NCBI GenBank assembly: GCA_026002305.1
Contig: BOBI01000023.1
Coordinates: forward strand, 1-22,956
DNA length: 22,956 nucleotides
Source: Spirochaetia bacterium
GTDB taxonomy: Bacteria; Spirochaetota; Spirochaetia; Treponematales; Breznakiellaceae
Direction of reading: 5' to 3'
How positions within the stretch are numbered: the first letter of the stretch is position 1; every line of letters begins with the position of its first letter. The notes beneath the pieces were generated by a model. That model searched no databases, was not told the origin of the DNA, and saw only the letters and a program-made list of their open reading frames with translations. The translations under genes and the position numbers were made by a program. Below, piece after piece: positions 1-7,140 of the stretch.

Positions 1-522
<522 letters not shown>

Positions 523-569
523 TTAAAAACACTTCTTTTTATTTTTAAAACAGTGCTTCCGCCATAAAT

Positions 570-596
570 ATTATATAAAAACCGCCCTTTAATCAA
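570..596 (-). promoter_or_regulatory. Putative promoter of gap
   Basis: On the minus strand a perfect -10 hexamer TATAAT (575 to 570) is preceded 15 bp upstream by TTGATT (596 to 591), a 4/6 match to the -35 consensus with a short spacer. Transcription would start near 563 and give a leader of about 50 nt that carries the AAGGAG site. The 514-633 gap holds nothing else I can identify, and no clear terminator of the upstream hydrolase gene is visible. Confidence 0.5.
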
Positions 597-633
597 GGAA
601 TGCGGGCAGCAGGAATTTGGGGAAGTCCCATCT

Positions 634-1323
634 CTAAAACTGCCACTGCCACTTAATCTCCTGCCCTATGGTGGTAGTTTCGCCGTGTCCCGGGTAGACG
701 GTGATGTTTTTGTCCATCGAAAAAAGACGGCCAAGGCTTGCGGTCATTTTTTCGCTGTCACTGCCTGATAAATCTGTGCGGCCTATACCGCCTGCAAAAA
801 GAGTGTCGCCTGAAAAAATTGTTTTTGTTTTTTCATCATAAAAACCAATTGAGCCTTCGGAATGGCCGGGCAGTTCAATAACGGTAAAATTTGCTATTTT
901 ATCACCCTCGTGTAATATGCGGGTAGCTTCAGGAAGATTTTTTAAACAGGCGTAGGGGCCGTTTCCCTCAATAAGGTATTCCGCGCCAATATAGGCAAGG
1001 CTGCGGCGGTGTTCATCAAATGCGGAGTTTCCAATTAAAGCCGCGTCGCCCTCTGCAATAGCTATAACAGGTTTATAGGATGAGTAAAAATCGGCTAATT
1101 CCCCAAGAGCGGCTATATGGTCAAAATGCCCGTGAGTAATTAAGATAAAAGCTGGATACAGTTTGTCGTGTTCCAGAACATTTATTATGGTCTGCGCATC
1201 ACCGCCCGGATCAATAACAGAGGCGGCGGTTTTTCCATTGATCTGGAGTGAATCGTCCCCGGCGGTCGCAATCCAGCAATTTGTGTCAAGGGGGCCCACA
1301 ACAAGGTTTTTAATATCGTTCAT
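634..1323 (-). CDS. Metallo-beta-lactamase-fold hydrolase (glyoxalase II-like)
   Basis: A 229-residue member of the MBL-fold superfamily, close to the short glyoxalase II-like hydrolases. All metal-binding motifs are visible: THGHFDH (H64, H66, D68, H69), PGHSEGS (H154), SGDTLF (D173) and PGHGETT (H213), so it should bind two metal ions and be active. The family hydrolyses thioesters such as S-lactoylglutathione or related substrates; the real substrate cannot be read from sequence. I chose the ATG at 1323 because the family-typical opening (LVVGPLDTNCW) follows at residue 7. The frame stays open to a GTG at 1380, but those 19 extra codons are atypical. No Shine-Dalgarno precedes the ATG. TATTAT lies six bases upstream on the minus strand and could be a -10 box. 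Its start faces the start of the next gene with only 14 bp between. Confidence 0.9.
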   Translation of the reverse strand: MNDIKNLVVGPLDTNCWIATAGDDSLQINGKTAASVIDPGGDAQTIINVLEHDKLYPAFILITHGHFDHIAALGELADFYSSYKPVIAIAEGDAALIGNSAFDEHRRSLAYIGAEYLIEGNGPYACLKNLPEATRILHEGDKIANFTVIELPGHSEGSIGFYDEKTKTIFSGDTLFAGGIGRTDLSGSDSEKMTASLGRLFSMDKNITVYPGHGETTTIGQEIKWQWQF

Positions 1324-1329
1324 AGGAGA
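1324..1329 (+). promoter_or_regulatory. Shine-Dalgarno AGGAGA that decides a CTG start
   Basis: AGGAGA begins one base after the start codon of the minus-strand hydrolase gene and lies eight bases before CTG at 1338. The downstream frame opens after a TAG at 1323 and contains no ATG, GTG or TTG before codon 100, so this site points to CTG as the initiator. Confidence 0.55.
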
Positions 1330-1337
1330 ATAATACC

Positions 1338-2336
1338 CTGAGTAATTTAAAATGGATAGTAACAATATTTTTTCTCTCACTTTTTTGGTTTTGTTTTATT
1401 CCTTCAGGCGGCGCAATTTACAAACGTCATTTATGGCGGCGTTTCCGCGCACGTTTTGTCAACCTATGGCAAAAGCCCTCGCTTGATTACAAACTTCTTC
1501 AAGAAATCCTCCAGCAGAAAAATGCAGCGCCGGATACCGGCGCCCTCGACGAATACCGTTTTATCGGAAGTGTTGAATCAATAAGCGGAGACAGCACGCT
1601 TTGGGTTCAAAATGAATCGCTTACAATTCCTGTAATGCTTTCGGGCGCGCGCATGTACCTACTGCCCGTTACCGAAAAAAGCGATAAAGAATCGGAGGAA
1701 GAACTTATTAACGGAATAACCGGAGCGGAAAGCGGGGCCAATACAATACAACGGATAAAGTGGAATAAAATTTCTTCAATTTCCTCCGACGCAAAAGTAT
1801 TTATAGCCGGTATGGTCCAAACCGTAGACGGACGGCAAATATTTTGCGGCAGCAGGGCGCATCCGCTCCTTGTCATTTTTTATGAATGTTCAGAGCACAC
1901 ACTCTGCACCCGGGTAATATGCGCGGGACGTTATAAAAATGAATACTGGAACACCATAACGCCGTATTCAATCATCGCCGGTGTTTTTAATTTGTTGTAT
2001 ATCGCCTTGTATTTTCGTTCACGGCTTGCCTACCGTCCCACCGTTATTTTTGCGATAATCGCCGTCTTTACCCCGATAACCGCCATGATCCCGCCCGGCC
2101 TTCTTTTTTTTATAGCGGGCCGACGTTTTTGGCTCCACTCCACAATACAAAAAATTCGCTTACGTCTTGCAAACGCGCCCCCCTTAATGAATATCACAAT
2201 CAGCGAAGCGCCGTCAAAAAACAAATACCTAAAAATACTTTTTTTAGAAGCCCTTTCATATTTCTTTACCGCCTGCGGCATCCTGTTAAACATCTTTTTT
2301 CTGTTACTGATTTCTCAGATTGTGATTATTAAATAA
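1338..2336 (+). CDS. Unrecognised multi-pass membrane protein, probable CTG start
   Basis: I do not recognise this family. Read from CTG at 1338 the product has 332 residues. It has a basic, hydrophobic N-terminus (residues 4-22, WIVTIFFLSLFWFCFI) like a signal anchor, then a soluble region (about 70-205) rich in beta-strand patterns, for example FIGSVESISGDSTLWVQ and KVFIAGMVQTVDGRQIF. Two hydrophobic segments follow at about 209-227 and 234-261, and a long one at about 299-331 that runs to the C-terminus. The first ATG is codon 100 (1635). Starting there would drop the anchor and cut into the soluble domain, although the upstream 99 codons read as normal protein. A strong AGGAGA at 1324-1329 supports CTG. 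Alternatives are a base error near the start hiding an ATG, for example ATG at 1352 in another frame, or a pseudogene. A promoter must lie inside the neighbouring hydrolase gene. Confidence 0.7.
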   Translation: MSNLKWIVTIFFLSLFWFCFIPSGGAIYKRHLWRRFRARFVNLWQKPSLDYKLLQEILQQKNAAPDTGALDEYRFIGSVESISGDSTLWVQNESLTIPVMLSGARMYLLPVTEKSDKESEEELINGITGAESGANTIQRIKWNKISSISSDAKVFIAGMVQTVDGRQIFCGSRAHPLLVIFYECSEHTLCTRVICAGRYKNEYWNTITPYSIIAGVFNLLYIALYFRSRLAYRPTVIFAIIAVFTPITAMIPPGLLFFIAGRRFWLHSTIQKIRLRLANAPPLMNITISEAPSKNKYLKILFLEALSYFFTACGILLNIFFLLLISQIVIIK

Positions 2337-2431
2337 GCCACCGTTCGCACGGGTACGAACGCTTCGCGCCCCTCAAATCCCTAGCTATAAAAGCAGCCTA
2401 TCTTTTATTATATTATCAAACAGAAAATTTT

Positions 2432-2440
2432 TGCTATAAT
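2432..2440 (+). promoter_or_regulatory. Extended -10 promoter element of the M20 peptidase gene
   Basis: TGCTATAAT is a perfect extended -10 element (TGnTATAAT) that ends eight bases before the ATG at 2449. No good -35 lies at the proper distance, which extended -10 promoters tolerate. A start 7-8 bases downstream would put the first transcribed base at or within two bases of the initiator ATG. The rest of the 112-bp gap (2337-2431) holds a weak 6-bp inverted repeat at 2342-2361 and AT-rich sequence. Confidence 0.55.
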
Positions 2441-2448
2441 CAGAAACT

Positions 2449-3675
2449 ATGAAAGAAAAAATATTCTCATTTATCAATGATAGTGAATCTATTGCAGTCG
2501 AGTTAGAAACGGAACTAACAAAAATACCGGCAATTTCACCTGATTCGGGCGGGAAGGGTGAGCTTTCAAAATGTATCTTCTTGGAAAATTGGCTAAAAAC
2601 ACACGGTATTACGGAGCTTCTACGAATCGATATACCGGACGAAAGGGCGCAGGGCGGCGTGCGCCCCAATCTTATAGCCACCCTGAAAGGAACGGACATA
2701 AACTTACCCAGCCTTTGGATTATGAGCCACCTTGATGTTGTTCCGGTTGGGGAAATATCGCTTTGGAAAACAGAACCGTGGACGGTAGTAAAAAAAGACG
2801 GCAAACTTTTCGGGCGCGGCACCGAAGATAATCAACAGGGGCTTACCTCGTCCGTCATTGCGGCCCTATCACTTGCCGGGCAAAATATCGCTCATAAACG
2901 CACGATAAAACTATTATTTGTCGCTGACGAAGAATGTGGCAGCTATTACGGAATAGACTGGATTCTAAAAAACAGGCGCGAAATATTTAAAGACGGCGAT
3001 CTTGTTCTAATACCGGATTCAGGAGATGAAAAAGGCGAAACTATCGAAATAGCCGAAAAAAATATGCTGTGGGTAAAATTTCATATCACCGGCAAACAAT
3101 CACACGCATCCAGACCGGATTTAGGAAATAACGCTTCTATCGCCGGCGCCCGTCTGGCGGTTCTTTTAAACGATGAGCTTAAATTGATATTTACCAAAAA
3201 AGATCCTCTTTTTTACCCCGATCATTCAACAATAGAAGTAACAAAAAAAGAAGTTAATGTTGATAATATCAACACAATTCCCGGAGATGATATATTTTAC
3301 ATGGATATGAGAATTCTTCCTATGTATAAAATAAAAGACATATTAAATGAAGTAGACAAAATAATAAATGAATTTGCAAAAAAATGGACGTTAGAAGTAA
3401 AATACTCTGTTATTCAACAGCATGAATCAAAATCGACACCGGTTTCTTCGCCGATAGTTGGCCTGCTTTCAAACGCAATAAAAGAAGTTTACAACTTAAC
3501 ACCAAAACCAATCGGCATAGGCGGCGGCACCGTAGGTGCTTATCTTCGAAATGCCGGAATCGACTGTGTCGCGTGGAGCAGTTTTGACGAAATGGCTCAC
3601 CAACCAAATGAATACGCAAAAATCGAAAACATTCTGGGCGACGCCAAAGTCATGGCATTGTTGATGCTCTCGTGA
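2449..3675 (+). CDS. M20-family metallopeptidase / deacylase (ArgE-DapE type)
   Basis: A 408-residue cytoplasmic di-zinc hydrolase of the M20 family, which includes carboxypeptidases, dipeptidases, ArgE and DapE. The metal ligands are in order: H94 and catalytic D96 in SHLDVVP, D127 in GRGTEDNQQG, E161/E162 in ADEECGS (general base and metal ligand), D190 in IPDSGD, and H384 in EMAHQPNE. A lid/dimerisation domain lies at about 205-320, with the GKQSHASRP motif at 215-223. Length and motif spacing are normal, so it should be active. The exact substrate (peptide, N-acyl amino acid or succinyl-diaminopimelate) cannot be assigned. There is no Shine-Dalgarno before the ATG, and an extended -10 sits just upstream. 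The gene stands alone, followed after 77 bp by tRNA-Leu with its own promoter. Confidence 0.93.
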   Translation: MKEKIFSFINDSESIAVELETELTKIPAISPDSGGKGELSKCIFLENWLKTHGITELLRIDIPDERAQGGVRPNLIATLKGTDINLPSLWIMSHLDVVPVGEISLWKTEPWTVVKKDGKLFGRGTEDNQQGLTSSVIAALSLAGQNIAHKRTIKLLFVADEECGSYYGIDWILKNRREIFKDGDLVLIPDSGDEKGETIEIAEKNMLWVKFHITGKQSHASRPDLGNNASIAGARLAVLLNDELKLIFTKKDPLFYPDHSTIEVTKKEVNVDNINTIPGDDIFYMDMRILPMYKIKDILNEVDKIINEFAKKWTLEVKYSVIQQHESKSTPVSSPIVGLLSNAIKEVYNLTPKPIGIGGGTVGAYLRNAGIDCVAWSSFDEMAHQPNEYAKIENILGDAKVMALLMLS

Positions 3676-3714
3676 GTTTTTGTGGCGCATGGGAAAGGCG
3701 AAAACGAAAAGCTC

Positions 3715-3743
3715 TTGAAAAATGTTTTTTAAACTGATAAGTT
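3715..3743 (+). promoter_or_regulatory. Putative promoter of tRNA-Leu
   Basis: TTGAAA (3715-3720) is a 5/6 match to the -35 consensus. Seventeen bases downstream is TAAGTT (3738-3743), a weak -10 preceded by the extended-element TG (3735-3736). Mature tRNA begins nine bases after it. The T-rich stretch and CTGATA core between them recur upstream of the aconitase gene. Confidence 0.45.
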
Positions 3744-3752
3744 AAATTTAAT

Positions 3753-3834
3753 GCGGCCATGGTGGAACTGGTAGACACGCTAGCTTGAGGTGCTAGTGGC
3801 GAGAGCCATGGAAGTTCAAGTCTTCTTGGCCGCA
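3753..3834 (+). tRNA. tRNA-Leu, anticodon GAG
   Basis: The 82-nt sequence folds as a class II tRNA. The acceptor stem is GCGGCCA with TGGCCGC (seven perfect pairs) plus discriminator A. The D-stem is GTG/CAC, and the anticodon stem is CTAGC/GCTAG around loop TTGAGGT, so the anticodon is GAG and reads the leucine codons CUC and CUU. The long variable arm TGGC-GAGA-GCCA is typical of tRNA-Leu. The T-arm has loop TTCAAGT. The 3' CCA is not encoded, since the gene is followed by AAT. No terminator is visible before the next gene 29 bp on, so the two may be co-transcribed. Confidence 0.96.
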
Positions 3835-3863
3835 AATTTAAAACTTTTTTTGGCCGGAAAACA

Positions 3864-5711
3864 ATGTCCTTCTTTAATGAAAATTTGTCGGTTCTTAAAA
3901 AGAGATTCCCTGCCCTTGCGCAAAAAATACAACTGTCAAAATTAGAAAAAACTGATGCGCCGGAAGTGAAGGAGAGCAAAAGCGGCTTTCCTTCGCTTGT
4001 GTCAGATGGCGTCCTTATTCATTCACTATACGACCCTGTGCGTGAGGGTAGGCGTTTGGCTGAAACAGCGCTAACCGGCCTTAATACAATATCTGTAATA
4101 AAAAATGAGATAGGCGTTATTGTCTTGGGCTTTGGTTTGGGATACGCGGCGGAAGAAGCGGCAAGGCTTGATACAGATTGTATTTTTATTGTTGTTGAAA
4201 ACAGAATTGAAATTTTCATGGCGGCTTTGGACTGTCGAAACCTCACAAATTTTTTAGAGAATACAAAATTAGTTTTTATTATCGGAGGAGATGCGGCCGG
4301 CATAAACGCCGCGCTTCCTCTGGTAAAAAAAATCAAAACCGTTATGCGCAATCCGGCCTTAATGTGTTTGGACGCATCCTGGTATAACGATATTGAAACG
4401 CGTATAAAAACTTGGCAGACAAAAGACGAAGTTAACAACGCAACATTACGGCGTTTTGGTAAGCGCTGGGTTCGTAATACGGCGGAAAATTTAAACGCGC
4501 TCTGCGATCTCCCCGGTGTAAACTTTCTTGTAAACCGGTTCGATTTTCCAATTTTCATGGCTGCAGCAGGCCCTTCACTTGACGACATTGGACATTATTT
4601 ACCGGAGATTGCCGAACGCGCAATAATAGTCGCCGTTGATACATCGCTTAATTTTTTCAGGCGTGTAAACATAAAACCTGATTTTATTATTACAACAGAC
4701 GGACAATATTGGAACGCACGTCATTTTGATTTTTTTAATTTAGACGGCTGTGCTCTTATCGCCGATATTGCAGTTCAGCCTTGCGTTATACGAAACGCAA
4801 AAAAAGGTTTTTTATTTTCCGCGCTTTATCCATTGGGACAATACTTTGAGCAAAAAACCAGCGCAAAAGGCGAGCTTGGCGCCGGCGGCTCTGTGGCAAC
4901 AACGGCATTAGACTTTGCCTGTTTGTTGAACAAAAGCAGTAAGGCTTCGGTCTGGATTGCAGGTCTTGACCTTGCCTTCCCCGATAATAAAACACATTAC
5001 AATGGGGCAGTTTTTGAACAAAAGGCAATAAGGCAAGCGACACGTTTTATTCCCGCGCAAACCGCTTCGTTTAACGCCCTGTTAAGTGCCTTCCCGTTTA
5101 CCGCCGCAGCGGCAGACGGCGGAACCGTTCGTACAGATAAGCGCCTTTCGCTGTATGCCGCATGGTTTACAAACCGCGCCGCATCTGAAAAACTCACACC
5201 TATTAAAAGGCTTACATCTAAAGGAATTGCGATTGACGGCCTTATAAATAATTCTATAGATGGCTTAATGGCGCTTCCTGCTTGTCGAAATAAAATTGAC
5301 GAACAAAAAAATAAAATTTTTGGGCAAATAGAAAACGAATTTAATAAACCTGAAGAAATTCTCCTTCGCACAAAAAAATTTGAGGCGGTGCATAATAATT
5401 TAGTTGTTGAGCTTGAAAGCATAATTAAAAAGTCTCTTAGTATTCAAAATTTAATACAGATATTGCGCTCAAAGAAGATTACTGAACAAAATTTCATACA
5501 AGAAATAAATAATATCTTTAATTTAATCGAGAAATGTCCTGCAAAAAACATTGCCGCCTTTATTTTCCCGGATATTAAAGATTTTGAGTTTAATGAATTC
5601 AACAAAGGTATGGGGGGGCATAATGAGCTTGAGCTGTATGTCAATTCCTGCGAATCGCTGTTAAATGAGCTTATAGAAGGTGCGAAATTCAATTTGCAAT
5701 TTTTTCAATAG
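3864..5711 (+). CDS. Maf/DUF115-type (6-hydroxymethylpterin pyrophosphokinase MptE-like) protein, putative flagellin glycosyltransferase
   Basis: A 615-residue soluble protein of the motility-associated factor family (MptE-like domain). Recognisable features are the N-terminal HSLYDPVREGRRLAE (53-67), a Rossmann-like first half, then the central motif AAAGPSLDDIG (233-243), VAVDTS (257-261), TTDG (277-280), and further on GSVATTALDFA and IAGLDLAFPDNKTHYNG. The last roughly 150 residues are helical and Lys/Glu-rich. Maf proteins are best known for attaching nonulosonic acids to flagellin. That role here is inferred from the family, and there are no flagellin or sugar-synthesis genes in the window. 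The closely related archaeal MptE activity is less likely for a protein of this length. No clear Shine-Dalgarno precedes the ATG. The gene starts 29 bp after tRNA-Leu on the same strand. Confidence 0.8.
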   Translation: MSFFNENLSVLKKRFPALAQKIQLSKLEKTDAPEVKESKSGFPSLVSDGVLIHSLYDPVREGRRLAETALTGLNTISVIKNEIGVIVLGFGLGYAAEEAARLDTDCIFIVVENRIEIFMAALDCRNLTNFLENTKLVFIIGGDAAGINAALPLVKKIKTVMRNPALMCLDASWYNDIETRIKTWQTKDEVNNATLRRFGKRWVRNTAENLNALCDLPGVNFLVNRFDFPIFMAAAGPSLDDIGHYLPEIAERAIIVAVDTSLNFFRRVNIKPDFIITTDGQYWNARHFDFFNLDGCALIADIAVQPCVIRNAKKGFLFSALYPLGQYFEQKTSAKGELGAGGSVATTALDFACLLNKSSKASVWIAGLDLAFPDNKTHYNGAVFEQKAIRQATRFIPAQTASFNALLSAFPFTAAAADGGTVRTDKRLSLYAAWFTNRAASEKLTPIKRLTSKGIAIDGLINNSIDGLMALPACRNKIDEQKNKIFGQIENEFNKPEEILLRTKKFEAVHNNLVVELESIIKKSLSIQNLIQILRSKKITEQNFIQEINNIFNLIEKCPAKNIAAFIFPDIKDFEFNEFNKGMGGHNELELYVNSCESLLNELIEGAKFNLQFFQ

Positions 5712-5758
5712 TTCGCACTTCTCTTTTATATATTTTATTTTCTCTTTAAAATGATAAC

Positions 5759-6478
5759 ATGATTTTGCTGAAAGGCGTTTCAAAAAGGTATGCGGGGCTG
5801 TCGGCGGTTGATAATATCAACTTGGAGATTCCCGAAGGGTGTATTTTCGGTATTATCGGGAAAAGCGGGGCGGGGAAGTCTACGCTGCTTCGCATAATGA
5901 GTCTACTGGAAGCGCCTGACGAAGGTGAGGTTTACTACCGCGATGAGCGTGTAGATACGCTGTCTCCGGAGGCCTTAATCCTGAAACGGCGGAAAATCGG
6001 GATGATTTTTCAGAATTTCAATCTTTTTTCCTCAAGGAATGCCGCCGCGAATATTTCCTACCCGATGGAAATTGCCAAGTGGTCAAAAAAAAATATAAAT
6101 GAACGTGTTGATGAATTGCTCCACCTCGTACAAATTGCCGACAAACGGCGTGCCCGCTTACGCGAGCTTTCCGGCGGGCAGAAACAACGTGTTGCTATTG
6201 CCCGCGCCCTTGCCATTCACCCGCAGGTGCTTTTTTGCGACGAGGCGACAAGCGCGCTTGACCCGCAGACAACGCGATCTATTTTAGCGCTTATCAAGGA
6301 TTTACAGCAAAAATTGCGCATAACGGTGGTGCTTGTTACCCATCAAATGGAAGTTATACGCATGACTTGCGACAAAGTTGCCGTTATGGACGGCGGCTGT
6401 ATTGTTGAGACAGGTAAAATCGGTGAAATTTTTGACAGCCCAAAAACACAAGCGGCAAAGGATTTAGTAAATGCATAA
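5759..6478 (+). CDS. metN: Methionine-type ABC transporter ATP-binding protein
   Basis: ATPase subunit of a D/L-methionine-type importer at the inner face of the cytoplasmic membrane. The 239 residues hold Walker A GKSGAGKST (34-42), the Q-loop FQNFNLF (84-90), signature LSGGQKQR (137-144), Walker B VLFCDEATSALD (157-168) and the switch histidine H195. Typical MetN proteins are about 340 residues with a C-terminal NIL/ACT domain that binds methionine and mediates trans-inhibition. Here the protein ends right after the ATPase core, so that regulation should be missing. It overlaps metI by 8 bp. No MetQ lipoprotein gene and no S-box riboswitch lie nearby; the 47-bp upstream gap is AT-rich without a Shine-Dalgarno. 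Assignment as methionine rather than another amino acid rests mainly on the MetI-like partner. Confidence 0.85.
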   Translation: MILLKGVSKRYAGLSAVDNINLEIPEGCIFGIIGKSGAGKSTLLRIMSLLEAPDEGEVYYRDERVDTLSPEALILKRRKIGMIFQNFNLFSSRNAAANISYPMEIAKWSKKNINERVDELLHLVQIADKRRARLRELSGGQKQRVAIARALAIHPQVLFCDEATSALDPQTTRSILALIKDLQQKLRITVVLVTHQMEVIRMTCDKVAVMDGGCIVETGKIGEIFDSPKTQAAKDLVNA

Positions 6479-7136
6479 TAGTTTACAGGATATTCTTGTG
6501 CTTTTGCCAAAAAGCACACTTCAAACAATCTACATGACAATAGTTTCAACTATTTTTTCATGTGTCTTGGGCTTCCCGCTGGGAACTTTGCTTTACAACA
6601 CATCGCCTGCGGGTCTGACACCGCGCCGCCTCTTATACAATGTGTTATCGCGCATTGTGAACGCGTTGCGCTCGTTTCCGTTTATTATACTGATGGTTGT
6701 TATAATGCCTCTTTCGCGCTTAATTATTGGAACCAGCATAGGCCCCACCGCCGTTATTATTCCACTGTCCATTGCGGCGTCTCCGTTTGTCGCACGTATT
6801 GTGGAGCAGGCGCTTCTGGAGGTGGATTCGGGTGTGGTTTTAGCGGCGCGCGCTATTGGTTCGACTAATTTTCAAATTATATACAAGGTACTTGTTTGGG
6901 AAGCAATGCCGGCGCTTGTGTCCGGTCTTGCGCTTACGATCATAACGATTATCGGGTATTCAGCTATGGCCGGGGCTATTGGCGGCGAGGGTTTAGGCGA
7001 CCTTGCCATACGTTACGGGTATAATCGTTTCCGCTGGGATGTGGCGATACCGGCAATCATCGTAATTTTACTTTTGATAGAAACCGTTCAGGCGATAGGC
7101 ACATTGCTTTCGCGCAAGCTGCTTTCAAAAATGTAG
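6471..7136 (+). CDS. metI: Methionine-type ABC transporter permease
   Basis: Inner-membrane permease of 221 residues, the usual MetI size. About five hydrophobic segments are visible: residues ~17-38, 60-77, 87-110, 145-172 and 193-211. The ATPase-contact (EAA-like) loop begins at EAMPALVSGLALT (around 146) and is followed by the MetI-typical GYSAMAGAIGGEGLGDLAIRYGYNRF. The ATG at 6471 lies inside the end of metN and has AAAGGA at 6457-6462 eight bases upstream, so the two are translationally coupled. Together they form the membrane part of an importer; the substrate-binding protein must be encoded elsewhere. Only 4 bp separate it from the next gene. Confidence 0.88.
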   Translation: MHNSLQDILVLLPKSTLQTIYMTIVSTIFSCVLGFPLGTLLYNTSPAGLTPRRLLYNVLSRIVNALRSFPFIILMVVIMPLSRLIIGTSIGPTAVIIPLSIAASPFVARIVEQALLEVDSGVVLAARAIGSTNFQIIYKVLVWEAMPALVSGLALTIITIIGYSAMAGAIGGEGLGDLAIRYGYNRFRWDVAIPAIIVILLLIETVQAIGTLLSRKLLSKM

Positions 7137-7140
7137 GTTT

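Noticed and set aside
1324..1380. Longer hydrolase reading from a GTG at 1380
   Set aside because: The 19 extra residues do not look like the family N-terminus, no Shine-Dalgarno precedes the GTG, and the product would overlap the divergent gene. ATG at 1323 fits better.
1607..1876. Minus-strand 89-codon open frame
   Set aside because: It lies opposite the plus-strand membrane protein, whose codons continue on both sides, and its Ser/Ile-rich composition is that of an antisense shadow.
2342..2361. CGTTCG/CGAACG inverted repeat after the membrane-protein gene
   Set aside because: The stem is only 6 bp with an 8-base loop and no T-tract follows, so it does not qualify as an intrinsic terminator.
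5712..5758. Possible S-box or other methionine riboswitch upstream of metN
   Set aside because: The gap is only 47 bp, AT-rich and without paired elements; far too short for a SAM riboswitch.
6081..6100. A9 run in metN (and a similar run in the pseudouridine synthase gene) as phase-variation tracts
   Set aside because: A9 runs are common in AT-rich genomes, both frames are intact, and neither encodes a surface protein that would favour switching.
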